The position numbers were made by a program, and so were the translations under genes. A stretch of DNA of 64,000 nucleotides, from assembly GCA_050084985.1 (NCBI GenBank), contig JBITNC010000001.1:62682001-62746000 (forward strand), in the 5' to 3' direction. The notes under the pieces were generated by a model. It was not told the origin of the DNA, searched no databases, and saw nothing but the letters and a program-made list of their open reading frames with translations. The DNA is from Nageia nagi (taxonomy: Eukaryota > Pinophyta). Positions 45,231-57,760 of the stretch are shown one piece after another; within the stretch, counting starts at the first letter, position 1, and the number at the start of each line of letters is the position of its first letter.

Positions 45231-48128
45231 ATGAATGATAGGCTTCATTGGGATACTTAGCCACAATAATGTATGGTCCAATCCAATTGGGCTCAAACAT
45301 GCTTTTTACCTTCTTTCTCAACCTTGGTCTTATGGTGATTTTTCTTTAGCACCAAATATTCAACCTTGAAATCTTTTGTACTTATCTTCTTTCCACTAAC
45401 TCTTTTGATCTTATTTTGATAAACCCTTATATATTTTAAAATATGGATCTTTTTCTTATCAAAACTTTCCAATTACCTTAATCTTGATTTCCTCTTGTCT
45501 TCTTCATTAATGATGTTCTCTAGGGAGACCCTTAAAGATGAGATTTCTAAATATATATGTATTACAACCTCATACCATTATACCTAATAGTATAGAGTAG
45601 AACTTATTACTAACTTGATGCTTTTTCTATAAGCCCATAATGCATATACCAATTGTTCATGCCTATCTCTTTTATGCTTCTAAAGTATTTTGTAAAGAAT
45701 ATTGATAATTTTATTTTTTTGGTTTAGTCTAAATATTTACTTGAAAATAATATGTGCATGGGAAATTTTTATTAATACTAAAATATCTATAAAAATCCCT
45801 TAAAAACTTTCCCCTAATATTCTTTCCATTATCTATCAAGATTTGAGATGGAAAATGAAAACTGTCTATGATAATTTGCATGACAAATTTGATAATTTGA
45901 GGACCATAAAGGAATTGATTCTACCTATTTTGTGAAGTATTCTGTATCTATGATTATGAACTTATGTAATTACCTTGATTTTTGATTAATCAAACTTACT
46001 AAATCAATTTCTCATATGGATAATGGCCAAGGAGAGGCCATTATATAAAGCTTAGTTAAAGGAGTTAATTGTATGTACACATGCTTTTGGAAACTTGCAC
46101 ACTTTGTAATATATATGTAATAATATATTTCCATTTAAGGTAAATAATAATATAATTATATAACATTATTTAAATAGAAATACCATTCAAGTGGCATCCA
46201 CTTTGAATCTCATAAACTTGCTCCATTGCTTTATCATCTTCTAGCAAACATATAAGCAAGGTATCATCAAAATATTTTTTAAATAAGACATATCTAATTA
46301 ATATATACCTAGTTGTTTTCCTTTTTATTATTTTGTTTTAATACCTCTTATCAAATTCTATAGGAATGGTTCCATTTTTTAGGAATGCATATATATCTTT
46401 GTACGATGGATCATACGGTATTGCATAGAAGACCCATATTTCTGCATTTTGAATGATATCTATCATTCTACTTTCTTTTCATAATTAGTATGGGTTCTTT
46501 AAGGTCCAAATTTTTATGAGATTTAAATATTATATTGGAATATGGGTTAATGAATATGCACTAACCATGGCATCAACAATCCTATTGCTATTCCTTAGGA
46601 TATTCTTAATTATGACTTTTTGGAAGCATTTGAAAATCATTTCTTCAACCAGCTCCTTCTATGAGATCAAATTTTTATATTTAGTGTTGTAGACCTTATT
46701 ATTTTGATTGAATAACTAATAATCTCTAAATATATTCAAATTTTAAGCATTGAACATGAGTGCTACCTTCATAACCAAAATTAAATCTTCATACTCAACC
46801 ATATTATTTGTACAATAAAAATTGAGCATCTATGCCATGGAAATGATTCCTCCTTGAGGATTAATGAGCATAATTCCTACCCTTTCTACTTTAAATTACT
46901 TTGAATAATTAAATTAGATAGTCCACATATCCTCTTCTTCTATAAATGATATAACTTCACCCCTAAATTCTTCTTAGCATGGAGTGGAGTCTTCACATGG
47001 AGCATTAGCCAGAAATTAAGCTATGACATGCCATTTTATAGATTTCTTATGCTTGTAAAGGAGATAAAATTATTGCAAGAGCATCACCCATTTTGTTTGC
47101 CTTCTTCAAATATGTGGATTGGATAAGAGATATTTGAGAGGACCAACTTAGGTCACCACAAATGTTGTGTTTATAATCATGCAATACCTTAAATTTTTAG
47201 TATCATACATAATAACATAATGGAGTTTATCAATGGGATCATACCTTTTCTAATGACCAATCCATATATTTGAGACAATATGTCTTGTCTTTTTTTCATT
47301 TTATCCTTTTTGATCCAACATTATCCTTAATACATGTTCTATAGTTGAGATATATAATAATAAAGGGTTTGAATGATAAATAAGAACTAAGATAGGAGAA
47401 TTGAGAAAATAGCTTTTAATTGTGTCAAGTTCATCTAATTATTTCTTATCCCAAAAAAAAAATTACATCATTCTTGAGAAAATGATTATATGGAGTAAAT
47501 TTATCTTCTAATTGAGAGACAATTCTTCTTATATCTTGGACCTTGCTTTAAAAATTTCTTAGTTTCTTTAAAATCTTTGGAGAAGACAACTCATTTATTA
47601 CTTTGATTTTATTAGGATCCACTTGAGACCCTAAATACATATTTATGAGGTTTAAACTTGAGCTTATACTTTCTTAACCTCTCAAAAATATCTTCTAAAT
47701 CTTTGAGATGATCTTTTCTTTTGGATTGTGTGTGTGTGTATATATATATATATGTATGTATGTATATTTGTATGTATGTATGTATGTATGTATGTATCAC
47801 CAACATAGACCTAATTTCTTTATGTATAAAATCATCAAACATGAAAATAATCTCTTAGATATGTGGGACTATGTTTTTGATACCAAAAGGTATAACCTTG
47901 TAGCAAAATTTACTCCAAAGAGTGTAGATGATTATTTTGTGCATATAATTTGGATTAATTTTGATTTAATTATAACCTATGACTCCATCTATGAATGAGA
48001 GGCATTAATACATCTATAGAAAATCCATAATTATATAATTTTGAGGAAGAGGTAAATTATCCTTGGTACATATGCACTACTGATGTATCTAAAATCTGTG
48101 CAACATCTAACTTCTTTAATTAACTTCA
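45231..48128 (-). pseudogene. Tat-type gypsy pol remnant (RT, RNase H, integrase)
   Basis: Minus strand. From right to left: RT traces near 47900 (YKVIPFGIKN, FDDFIHKEI) and at 47720-47612 SKRKDHLKDLEDIFERLRKYKLKF followed by CVFGVxSGK-like residues. RNase H is near 46830-46745 (FYCTNNMVEYEDLILVMKVAL). The integrase end is near 45370-45270 (VLKKNHHKTKVEKEGKKHV). Stops are frequent. Its 5' part is cut at 48129 by a Copia-type LTR. It is similar to element C. Confidence 0.65.
47728..47798 (+). repeat. TATG microsatellite inside the RT remnant
   Basis: TG, TA and then TATG units, the last about eight times. It lies between the RT segments FIHKEI.SMLV and SKRKDHLKDLEDIFE, that is just after the catalytic YVDD position. 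Confidence 0.9.
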
Positions 48129-48628
48129 TGAGAGAATTGAACTATAACAAGAACAATTCTACAATCCCAAGATCATGTGAAAGCTCATAATACACATCTA
48201 AAAAACTCACAAAGCAATCTCACAACACAACACAAGATGTAATTGTTTCTTCCAACTAGGAGTACATCCACTAACTAGATCTTTACTTCAATCACAAATA
48301 CAACTCTCTTACAATCCTCCTAATCTCAACTCCTAAGCAGTATCTTATAGCATAAATTTACTCCACAATTGGTATATAATCACAAAGAGGGAGCCTACTA
48401 TTTATAGGCCAAAATCCCTCTTTGGATTACCCTTTTATCAAATGTATAAAAGCATGACATTCATATCCTTTTACCTAAGGGGCATGCTTATGACATGGAA
48501 TGTAGGACAAGTTACATTATTATATTCACTTAAATACTTAAGGTATCAAATGATACCCTTAAGTATTAGTGAACATAAATAGAATATTTAATACAAATCT
48601 TTACAATAATGCATTATACATTCCAACA
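48129..48628 (-). repeat. Copia-type LTR, minus strand
   Basis: 500 bp. On the minus strand it starts TGTTGGAATGTATAATGC, has TATAAATAG about 225 bp in (near 48405), and ends at TCTCTCA. The base before it is a polypurine block, so it is a 3' LTR. It cuts the gypsy RT on its left. No coding sequence was recognised in the attached internal part. Confidence 0.65.
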
Positions 48629-48640
48629 CTCCCCTTTAAT
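48629..48640 (-). promoter_or_regulatory. Polypurine tract next to the minus-strand Copia-type LTR
   Basis: Minus strand ATTAAAGGGGAG directly before TGTTGGAATG. Confidence 0.6.
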
Positions 48641-49226
48641 GCAATATTGGGATAGAGTGAGTAAGAGAGAAGAAGAAAGGAAAGTAAGAGAGTTCTCATC
48701 CAAATAGATACAATAGAGATGAAAATATTTTACATATTTGTAAAGTAAGAAAGATCTAGTTTGAGACTCACTACTTTTTCAAATATAATCACTAACCATA
48801 ATTAGTTTCAATGTACATGAATTAGTCATCCAATTGTAATTCATGAAGAGTCTCCAAGAGCTTGCATACCTAAGGTAAGTAACTTGCAATCTCAAAGGCA
48901 CCTGCAAGTCATAAGCAGTTCAAATAATAAGATTAGTTAGATGCATCATATTCATATCAACAAGGATAAATTAATCATTCAAATTCCATCATGAACTGAT
49001 CAATGGTGCACTATAATTCATCATGAAGATGCCATGCAAAAAACTTATAGTCACCTACTATATATAAAACATGTGTTGATTATCATTACAAAATAGAGCA
49101 TGCACGTATGAGTTCCTTACATATGGATAATTGAATAGTGTCAAAAGACACATAAGAGTTCTTCACATATGAATAATTGAATAGTGATAGATTGACCAAA
49201 AATAGAGCATGCACATATGAGTTTCT
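48641..49226. other. Stretch between two Copia-type LTRs
   Basis: No coding motif. Two interleaved direct repeats occur: AAAATAGAGCATGCAC.TATGAGTT at 49087 and 49197, and ACATATG.ATAATTGAATAGTG near 49121 and 49161. Confidence 0.4.
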
Positions 49227-49770
49227 TGTTAGAAAATGGAGACTACAACCAACTAAAAAAATAGAGAGCAGTTTCTTTCTCGTTTAACACCAAATTTCAG
49301 TTGCCAAGAAGCCATGAAACCTGGTTATCAGTTATAGAAGGGTTGGGGGTTACCTAACGACCTTACTGATCCAAATTGGGTTTAAGTTGGGTTAGTTTGT
49401 ACCTATAAATAAGAGGCTTGAGTTGAGGCATGTAGTATTGTAGTTTTGACAGCAATTGTGAAGTAGATTATGATTGTTGAGAGAGAGATTGTAGTGAGGT
49501 TTTGTTGTAACTCCAAAGTGAAGATTGTAGCAAGGTTATGCTACTAGTTTGTTGCTTGGAGGAATTTGAAGAATGATATACAAAAGGGTTGAAAGCTTCT
49601 CCGTGGATGTAGCCTACATTGGGTGAACCATGTTATCTCTTGTGTCTCTTTTTGTGTGATTGATGTTCATGGTTATTTAATTTCAGTAGTATGCTTTGAA
49701 TATTATTTCTTTTGCTAAGGAGTAAGAGAATTATTGATGCTCTTTCTTATATAAACTTATTAAATCCTAA
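49227..49770 (+). repeat. 5' LTR of element E
   Basis: Starts TGTTAGAAAATGG. A TATAAAT lies at 49404-49410. It ends shortly before the primer site. The exact right end is uncertain since no second LTR is available. Confidence 0.65.
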
Positions 49771-49774
49771 TAAG

Positions 49775-49786
49775 TGGTATCAGAGC
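49775..49786 (+). promoter_or_regulatory. Primer binding site of element E
   Basis: TGGTATCAGAGC, a perfect initiator-Met tRNA primer site. Confidence 0.9.
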
Positions 49787-49850
49787 ATGTTGTTTTGTTG
49801 GGATTTTGTTGGTGAATCTTGTGTGTAGATTGGAAACCAAGAAGAGCACT

Positions 49851-50600
49851 ATGGCAGAAGAAGGGAGGCTAAAGGTGGAAAGATTTAATGGGCAAGGATT
49901 TTAGTTTTGGAAAATGCAAATGGAAGACTACCTCTACCAAAAGGATCTCTATATACCTCTAGAAGATAAGAGTAAGAAACCTCCTACTATGAGTGATGGA
50001 GAATGGAACTTGTTGGATAGAAAGGCTTTGGGAGCTGTAAGACTTTGTTTAAGTTCTAGTTTAGCTTTCAATATTTCCAATGAAAAAACTACTAAAGGTG
50101 TAATGGATAAGCTTGCTAACATGTATGAAAAACCATCTGCCTCAAACAAAGTATACTTAATGAAGAAATTGTTTAACATGAAGATGAATGAAGGTAGTTC
50201 AGTTCAGGACCATGTTAATGAATTCAACACAATCACAAATCAATTAACTTCAGTAAGTTTAGAATTTGAAGATGAAGTAAGGGCTTTGTTAATTCTATGT
50301 TCACTTCCAGATAGTTGGAATAGCTTTGTTATGGCTGTTAGTAATTCTTCTTCTAATGCAAAATTGATCTTTGATGAAGTTGTTGGAACAATTCTAAGTA
50401 AGGACATGAGGAGAAAGTCCACAGGAGAATGCTCCAATGCTATTCTCACAGAGAGATAAGAGGAAGATAAAAGGAAAGAAGGAGAAGCAAGTCAAGAAGC
50501 AAATCACAAGGAAGGTCAAAATCAAAAGGTAAAACTAAATTGGAATGTTGGCATTGTGGTAAAAAGGGTCACATTAAAAGGGATTGTTGGAATAGGAAAG
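49851..50600 (+). pseudogene. gag of element E
   Basis: Starts at ATG 49851 (MAEEGRLKVERFNG), the usual Tork-type gag start soon after the primer site. A TAG falls before FWKMQMEDYLYQKDLY. It then runs open to 50459 through MSDGEWNLLDRKALGAVRLC, MYEKPSASNKVYLMKKLFNM and ALLILCSLPDSWNSFV, all typical Tork gag blocks. A small frameshift near 50450-50530 precedes the zinc knuckle CWHCGKKGHIKRDC (50543-50584), which is intact. Confidence 0.88.
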
Positions 50601-51200
50601 GAAATGAAAGTAACTATAATAATGAAAGCACAAGTAACCAAGAGGCAAATATTGTTGGTGAATTAATTCAAGATGCTTTAATCATGTCTAATGAAAAGAA
50701 TGATGATTATTGGGTTCTTGATTCGGGTGCTTCATATCATGCTACTCCACATAAGAACTATTTTCAAATTACACACATGGTGACTTTGGTCAAGTATTAT
50801 TACGTAATGAACACCCATGCAAGATCGTTGGTATTGGCAATATAACAATGAAATTACCTAATGGAACACAATGGACTCTTAATGAAGCTAGACACATTCC
50901 AGATCTTAAAAGAAATCTTATATCAACAAGTAAATTAGATAAGGAGGGCTATGTGATGACATTTGGGGATGCTAGTTGGAAAGTAACTAAAGGTTCAATG
51001 GTATTTGCAAAGGGAAATTTGGTGGGGTCTCTTTATTTGCTCACAAATGTCTTTGATTATTCATTGAATCTTGTTTCAATAGGCAATGATACATCACTAT
51101 GGCGTAATAGACTTGGACATATGAGTGAGAAAGGTATGAAAATGTTACACTCTAATGGTTCACTCCTAATCTTAAAGAAGTTGATTTAGGATTTTGTGAA
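50601..51200 (+). pseudogene. Protease and pre-integrase region of element E
   Basis: WVLDSGASYHATPHKNYF (about 50718-50770) is the Copia protease box with catalytic Asp intact. TLNEARHIPDLKRNLISTSKLD follows, then SLWRNRLGHMSEKGMKML, the GAG-pre-integrase block. Frameshifts near 50845 and 51160 separate them. Confidence 0.85.
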
Positions 51201-51980
51201 GATTGTGTGTATGGAAAACAAAAAAGGGTTAATTTTCTTAAAGTTGGCAAAGAAAAGAAGAGTCACAAATTAGAGCTTGTTCATACAGATGTGTGGGGTC
51301 CTGCATAGGTTTGCTCACTTGGGGGCTCATCTTATTTTGTCACTTTTATTGATGATTGTACCAGGAAGACATAGGTATACTGTATTAAAAAGAAATCTGA
51401 TGTGTTTGAAACATTTAAGAGGTGGAAGGCATTGGTTGAGAATGAAACTAATTCTAAGTTGAAATGTCTTAAGTTCGATAATGGTGGGGAATTTTGCAAT
51501 AATGAGTTTGATTCATTTTGTTCACACAATGGCATTAGAAGGATTAAGGTGGTTCCTAGAACTCCATAGGAAAATGGGGTTGCAGAAAGAATGAATAGGA
51601 CTATCTTGGAAAGGGCTAGAAGTATGAGGATACATGCTGGGTTTTCTTTGAATCTTTGGGCTGATGCTATTGACACTGTTGTTTATTTGATTAACAGGGG
51701 TCCATCTATGGCTTTAGATGGAGGCATTCCAGAGGAGATGTGGATAGGTAAAAAGGTGAATTACTCATTCTTGAGAGTCTTTGGTTGTGAGGCTTTTGCA
51801 CATGTTGATAAAGAGGATAGAAAGAAACTTGATGCAAAATCACAAAAATGCTATTTTGTTGGATATGGTGTTAATGATTTGGGATATAGGTTATGGGATG
51901 TTGATAACCATAAAATCATTAGAAGTAGAAATGTTGTATTCAATTAGAAAAGCATGTATAAAGATAGATTGCAAAATGTT
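51201..51980 (+). pseudogene. Integrase of element E
   Basis: Contains HTDVWGPA (first Asp), LKFDNGGEFCNNEF (second Asp) and VPRTP-stop-ENGVAERMNRT (catalytic Glu present). Stops are TAG after GPA, TAG for the Trp in RKT.VY, and TAG in TP.ENG where Gln is normal. The C-terminal part, FGCEAFAHVDKEDRKKLDAK followed by CYFVGYG, is well kept. Confidence 0.88.
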
Positions 51981-52603
51981 GAGGAACCCAATTTTGTATC
52001 TCTAGAAGATGTTGATCAATATAAGGGTCTTGATAATAATAATGTTCAAGCACCTCCACCACAAACACCTCAAACTTTGTCACTTAGAAGGTCCTCAAGG
52101 ACTAGAAATCCTCCTGAATGATACTCTCCTACTCTTTATCATATTCTTTATATTGATGGTGGTGAACCTGAATGTTTTGATGAAGCTATGCAGGGTGATA
52201 CATAGATTAAGTGGGAGCATGCTATGAAGGAGGAGATGGACTCCTTACTTAAGAATCAAACTTGGAGTTTGGTTGAGCTTCCAGAGGGTAAGAAGGCACT
52301 TACTAACAAATGGGTGTATAGGATAAAGGAAGAGGTAGATGGGTGACAAAGGTACAAGGTAAGACTTGTGGTAAAAGGTTTTGAATAGAAAAAAGGTATA
52401 GATTATGATGAGATCTTTTCTCCAGTTGTTAAAATGACCTCGATTAGAGCAATATTGAATCTTGTTGCTACTGAAAACTTGTTTCTTGAACAATTGGATG
52501 TAAAGACAACTTTCCTTCATGGGGATTTGGAGGAGGATATTTATATGCATCAACCCAAAGGTTTTGAGGTCAAAGGTAAAGAAGGGTATGTATGTAAATT
52601 GGA
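51981..52603 (+). pseudogene. Reverse transcriptase of element E (partial)
   Basis: After a linker with NPPE-TGA-YSP, the RT begins at about 52210: WEHAMKEEMDSLLKNQTWSLV, then NKWVYRIKEEVDG, a stop, RYKVRLVVKGFE, a stop, KKGIDYDEIFSPVVK, and LEQLDVKTTFLHGDLEEDIYM. The sequence ends at the gap before the catalytic YVDD. One TAG sits at the Gln normally found in GFxQKKGIDY. Confidence 0.88.
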
Positions 52604-52703
52604 NNNNNNNNNNNNNNNNNNNNNNNNNNNNNNNNNNNNNNNNNNNNNNNNNNNNNNNNNNNNNNNNNNNNNNNNNNNNNNNNNNNNNNNNNNNNNNNNN
52701 NNN
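52604..52703. other. Assembly gap (100 N)
   Basis: Exactly 100 N, a conventional placeholder for a gap of unknown size. Copia RT is on the left and gypsy RT on the right, so real sequence is missing or the join is wrong. Confidence 0.99.
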
Positions 52704-55522
52704 AATTATGCTCAAATTATTCAGATATAATTTATAGTGTCAAATGGTTACCCCCTAATTGCCCTCAAGAACACACTATATAACTAGTTCTCTACAGTCA
52801 ACCATCCAAAATTTGACCCTACTACTATCCATATTTGTAGAAAGATGAAATTTAGAAATTGGTATAGGAAATATTAAATGCAAGGATTATGAGGCCAAGC
52901 ATTGGTTAATACTCTTCACCTATCATATTAGTCCAAAAAATGGATGGATCTTAGTAGTTATGCATAGACTTTCAAGTTCTCAACAAAATAACTGTGAAAG
53001 ATAAACTCCCTATTTCCATCATTGATGAATTATTAGATGAGCTACATAGAGCCAAATATTTCTCAAAACTAGATTTGTTATCAAGATATCATCAGATTTG
53101 ACTCTATGAAGAGGATATTTTAAAAATTACTATTTAAAAGTATGAAAGATATTACAAATTTTTAGTAATATCATTCGACTTTAATAATTCCCTTTCAAAA
53201 TTCTAGAGTTTGATGAATCAATTATTTCACCCTTATCTTCATAAATTTCTTTTGATTTTCTTTAATGACATTTTGATCTATAGAAAGGTATGGTAGGATC
53301 TCTTCGCACACTTAGATCAAACTCTACGATTACTCTAAGAGCATCAATTACAAACAAAGAAATCCAATTGTTCCTTTAGGCTTTGTGAGATTTATTACTT
53401 GAGGCATGTCATTTCAAAGGATGAAGTCAAGGTAGATCCACATAAAATTATCGACATTCAATATTGGCTTATTCCAAAATCACTAAAAGGATTTACAAGG
53501 ATTTTTGGGCCTTATAGGTTACTATCAAAAATTTGTAAAGAATTATGGAAAGATTGCAACTCCACTCAAATTGTTATTCATAAAATAATTTCTTTAATTG
53601 GTAACTAGTTACTAAAGAATATTTTTATAAACTAAAGGAGGTAATATGTTCTAATCCTATTTTAACCATGCTAGATTTTTCCAAAACATTTACCATTAAG
53701 AGTGATGCCTCTATAGTAGAAATGGGTCTAATTTTGATGTAAGAGGGAAAACCCTTGATTTTCACTAGAAAGGCATTATCAGGATATAATTTGGATAGAT
53801 ATACCTATGCAAAGGAGATGTTGGTAATAATTTATATGGTTCAACAATGGATACCATACCTAATTGGTCAATATTTTATCTTACAAATAAATTACCATAG
53901 TTTGAAAATTTTATACAACAATGAATCATGATAACTAAATTTCAACAAAGGATGACCAAACTATTGGGATATGGATATGAAATAATGTATCAAAAGGGTC
54001 TAGAGAATGTGGTTATGGATGCAAATTTCCACAAATTTCATGAACCCTTAGCACTGCAAGCAATCTCACTATCAATTCTCGAGTGGCTAGAGAAACTAAA
54101 ATAGGAATGGATTCAATGTGATTCAATTCAAGCATTAATTAAATAAATTCAAACTAATCCTACTAATAAATCAAAATTCTCTATGCAAGATGGATTTTAA
54201 CTCTTCCAAGACCATATTGCATTGCTATCCACTTCTTCATGGTGAAGAGTAATACTTTGGGAATTGTATGTTACACCATCAATAGAATAGTTTAGGTTCT
54301 CAAAACCTATATAAGAGTTGCTAAATATTTTTATTAGGATAAAATGAAACATAACTTCAAGAAATTTATTGCCAAATATTATGTTTTCAATGGTAGAAAG
54401 GTAAAACAATTGGCACTCCTAGTTTACTTCAACCCTTACCTATCCTAAGCTGCACTTGGAATTATATTTCAATAAACTTCATTGAAGGTCTCCCTAAGTC
54501 TCAATGTAAATATATTTTTTTGATGGTAGTTGAATAGTTTCCAAAATATGCACACCTTTGGTCTTTAGCACATCCATTTAAAGCTAATAATGTGTTCTAA
54601 ATTTTTATTTATAATATTTTTAAGCTTCATTGTATGCCTCTACCATAGTTAGTGATCAAGATCCTATGTTCACTAGCAAATTTTGATAAGAATTTTTCAA
54701 GCTATGAGGAACTCAACTCATAATGAGTTCAACCTATCACCTCCATATTGATGGATAGTCTAAAGTTATTAACAATTGCTTTGAAACTTATTTGTGTTGT
54801 TTTGTATCAATTGAAATAGTTCATTTGGAAAAAAAGCTTCCTCTGGTAGAATGGTGGTATAACACTTCATACCATACAACTATTTAGATGACACCATATG
54901 AAGTATTATATGGTAAGGTACAATCTATAGGGGAAGCATATATCCTAGGTAACATGAATGTCTATGTAGTTAACACTCATTTATATACTCTAAAAGATAT
55001 TGTTAATCTTCCTCGAGAGAATTTAGGACTGCTCAACATATTATGAAGCAACAAGCTAAGCAAAATTTTATGGAACTTGAATTTATGGAAGATGATGTGA
55101 TCTTTTTACACCTTCAAATGTATATACATAACTCCTTTAAGAATAATGATCCTCAAGAAATGGTTATAAATTTGATATCCCTCACAAAGTTCTCCAATGT
55201 ATTAGACTTGCTAGTTATAAGTTGGAGTTACCAATGTCCTCCAAGGTTTCATCATGTATTTCATGTTTTATGTTTGATAAAGGTATTAGGGTCACAAGTT
55301 CAAATTCAACTAGAGTTACTAGAATGCACTAATAATGGTTCTATCAAGATTAAACCTGAAGAAATTTTGCATAAAACACATCCTCAACCTTTTTCATCGT
55401 ACTATAGTCAAGATTTTGATCCAATGGTAGGTGCTAATAGTTGAATATGCAACATAAGAAAATTTACATAAGCTTCAATAAGAGGTTATCAATTTTTAGC
55501 TTTGAGAATAGGATGTTTTCCA
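52704..55522 (+). pseudogene. Element F: Ty3/gypsy pol remnant (RT, RNase H, integrase)
   Basis: Plus strand. RT from about 52910: IILVQKMDGS, stops, [40 protein letters not shown], later FLLIFFNDILIY where FxDDILIY is expected. RNase H follows at 53640-53900 (SDASIVEMGLILM, LVIIYMVQQWIPYLIGQYF). The integrase core is at 54500-54930: TYHLHIDG-TAG-SKVINN (Gln to stop and Glu to Lys in the GQTE box) and MTPYEVLYG. The C-terminal part at 55043-55444 ends in PPRFHHVFHVLCLIKVLG. Lineage not assigned. Confidence 0.72.
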
Positions 55523-55534
55523 AGAGGGATGGCA
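55523..55534 (+). promoter_or_regulatory. Polypurine tract of element F
   Basis: AGAGGGATGGCA directly upstream of the LTR likeness. Confidence 0.55.
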
Positions 55535-55949
55535 CATTAGCATCACATATCTTACAATTTAGTTAGGCTTATTTATGTTTTAGTTAACTTAATTATTTTC
55601 TTGCATAGGCTTGTAATGTGAACCATCATATGTTGTAAGGTGAACCCCCATTTTGAATGTAAATCATCAATTAGGTTAGGAGGACTATAAATACTTGTAA
55701 TAAAGGTAAGGAGAGTATCTTGAAAAATATATTATCTTTTTGAGTTGTAAGGAGGAAGCCCCTCAAAGAGGCTTGCAATTCACATTGCTATCAGTAAAGT
55801 TATTTTATTTAGTTATCTGGTTGTTAATTTGAACATATTGTTCCAATTTCATTACTTGATACATTACAATTCTATGGTTATTTTGTATTTCAGTATATTT
55901 TACGGTATTAAGCATACAACCAATTTTTGTTATGCTAATTTCTTAAAAG
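55535..55949 (+). repeat. 3' LTR of element F
   Basis: Matches 61732-62146 along its length, for example around CTTGTAATGTGAACCATCATAT and GGAGAGTATCTTG.AAAAT. A TATAAATA lies near 55686. No plus-strand primer site follows it (TTAAAAGATATAGAG), consistent with a 3' LTR. Confidence 0.75.
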
Positions 55950-56115
55950 ATATAGAGTAGTGTGAGCCACATCTAAAAGAATTATGAATAGCTAGAAAAA
56001 AAAAGGGAAAAATAGATGTATGAATGGTAAAAACTATATCAAAGCACAAAATGAAGCAAAAAATAATGCAATGAACCAAGAATAAAAATTAAAAGTAGTA
56101 ATTCCTATCTACCTT

Positions 56116-56315
56116 AAGAAGATATAGGTGATAGATAAAGGAAGAGTGAGAAGAAACAAAACTATGAGGAGTTTTAAAGAATAGAAGATGATGAACTAAT
56201 AGATTTAAAGGAGCTAAGAAGAGACAGGTGATAGATCAAGGAAGAGTGAGAAGGAACAAAACTATGAGGAGTATTAAAGAATAGAAGGTGATGAACTAAT
56301 AGATTCAAAGGAGCT
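56116..56315 (+). repeat. 100-bp tandem duplication
   Basis: AGGTGATAGAT begins at 56126 and 56226. The two 100-bp units, which run through GAAGAGTGAGAAG.AACAAAAC, differ at only a few bases. Confidence 0.9.
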
Positions 56316-56660
56316 CTCAAATGCTATTATTTGTAAAATGAGAGGAAGGAGGCAAAATAGGGAAGATCTAATGGAATTTACAAATGCATACGTTGATGTT
56401 GATGGTGAGTTTAAGCTCATATTTATACCATGTAATTTATTCATTTTAAAAGATGAGAAAAACTATTTTTTTAGCCAAGGAGAAATTTATACGAGGAAAT
56501 GGGATCGAAACTTCATTCCATTCACTAAAAAACATACAAGATACCAAATTTGGATTAGTTATTATGCCCTTCCAATAGTGTTTTAGAAAAATAAAACCTT
56601 AAGAAAGATTTGATATATCATTTGAGAGTTATAAGGCAAGGATTTAGTATACAATAAAAA
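56316..56660 (+). pseudogene. LINE ORF1-like (DUF4283) fragment
   Basis: The open segment 56338-56586 reads FIPCNLFILKDEKNYFFSQG, then KWDRNFIPFTKKHTRYQIWISYYALP, a stop and KNKTLRKI. This is the order of the DUF4283 domain of plant L1-type ORF1 proteins (RPWxPxFxP...PVWVRLxxLPxxxWxxxxLxxIG). An RNA-binding role is known for the family. Truncated on both sides. Confidence 0.5.
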
Positions 56661-56699
56661 AACTTGAGATCCAAGGAGAATCTCTCCAAGAAAAGAATA

Positions 56700-56900
56700 T
56701 ATATTTGGTTGATTATAAATGCTCAGTAGACAAAATTAATTACATTATCATCTAATTTTATTGATGCCTTAAGTAGGAGAAACCTATTATTTAAATTGAT
56801 GGAAAATAAAGTTGTTGGATTTAAATTAATGTGGGAGAAGTATATGGATGATCCTAATTTTACTACAATCTACCATGCTTATCAAGATCATTGATTGATT
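56700..56900 (+). pseudogene. Ty3/gypsy RNase H end fragment
   Basis: Reads IDALSRRNLLFKLMENKVVGF followed by YMDDPNFTTIYHA. This corresponds to the NxVADALSRR...GF motif at the end of gypsy RNase H, with part of the linker to integrase. Confidence 0.6.
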
Positions 56901-57389
56901 AGGAGGATTGTTGCACATTCACCCACTGCTTTACGTTTATGGATGGAATTTTACTCTATAGGTATATTTATCAATGAAAAGAGTTCAAATTTTGGAACAC
57001 AATTTTCACATATTCTATAAAGGATACAAAGAGCTGAAAAAATATTAGAGCATAAACCGTTACGACAGATTTACAAAATGTTATTATAATATTTTAGTGT
57101 TGTCAACTATTTTCACTATTATATGATGAAGGCTATTATTACATGATGAAGGTTATTATAGCCCAAAATAACATTGCTATGTTTTTATAAGCTTCATATA
57201 ACCATGAACTAAGGTAGAGGCTATATTAAAATGTTGTAAATTAGAGTAACTTTGTCTATTTTGTGAGTCCCAACATTTTCATTATGCCAAATAAAAAGAT
57301 TATCACCCAGCACATCCTTATAATTTATCAAAAACATGACTCCACATATTTCACTCATCCTTTCTTCTAAAAGAATAGAATATCATTTA

Positions 57390-57760
57390 TTGTAGTACAT
57401 TGTTTTCTCCTTTCTATGAGAATCATACAAATGGGTGCAATTCTTTTAATTGGTATATTTAAGATATATATTTTACAATTTATTTAGGTTACCTTTTATC
57501 TTAAATGTTCGTCAGAATTATTCAAAATATCCTTTGTATTTCTTTATATTATTATGTCTACTAACTTTTATAAGAACACATCATCCACAAATAATATAGA
57601 GCTATTGTATTCAAGCTCCTACATTATTTTACCCCATGGATTAAATTTTTAATTATATCTTTTACTAGGTCATTATCTAAAACTTCAACATTTATGGTGA
57701 AAAGCTAATAAAGGTAAAGGTAAATATGATTAACATCCATTGGAGACCAACTAATATATG
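57390..57760 (-). pseudogene. LINE-type RT fragment, minus strand
   Basis: The minus strand reads approximately NVEVLDNDLVKDIIKNLIHGVK, then FVDDVFL, then LNIPIK, the order of the RT palm of plant LINEs (…HLLFADDxLLF…LGIPI). Frameshifts and stops are present and the fragment is short. Confidence 0.4.

Larger units (their letters stand above)
49227..52603 (+). mobile_element. Element E: Copia retrotransposon (Tork/TNT1-like), 3' part missing
   Basis: Plus strand. 5' LTR, primer site, gag, protease, integrase and RT in Copia order (integrase before RT). The protein is close to TNT1-type polyproteins of plants. Sequence runs out at the assembly gap within RT; no 3' LTR is seen after the gap. 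The least decayed coding region in the window apart from element D. Confidence 0.85.

Noticed and set aside
55043-55444. Stand-alone 133-codon gene
   Set aside because: It is the C-terminal part of the element F integrase, collinear with the upstream pol remnants.
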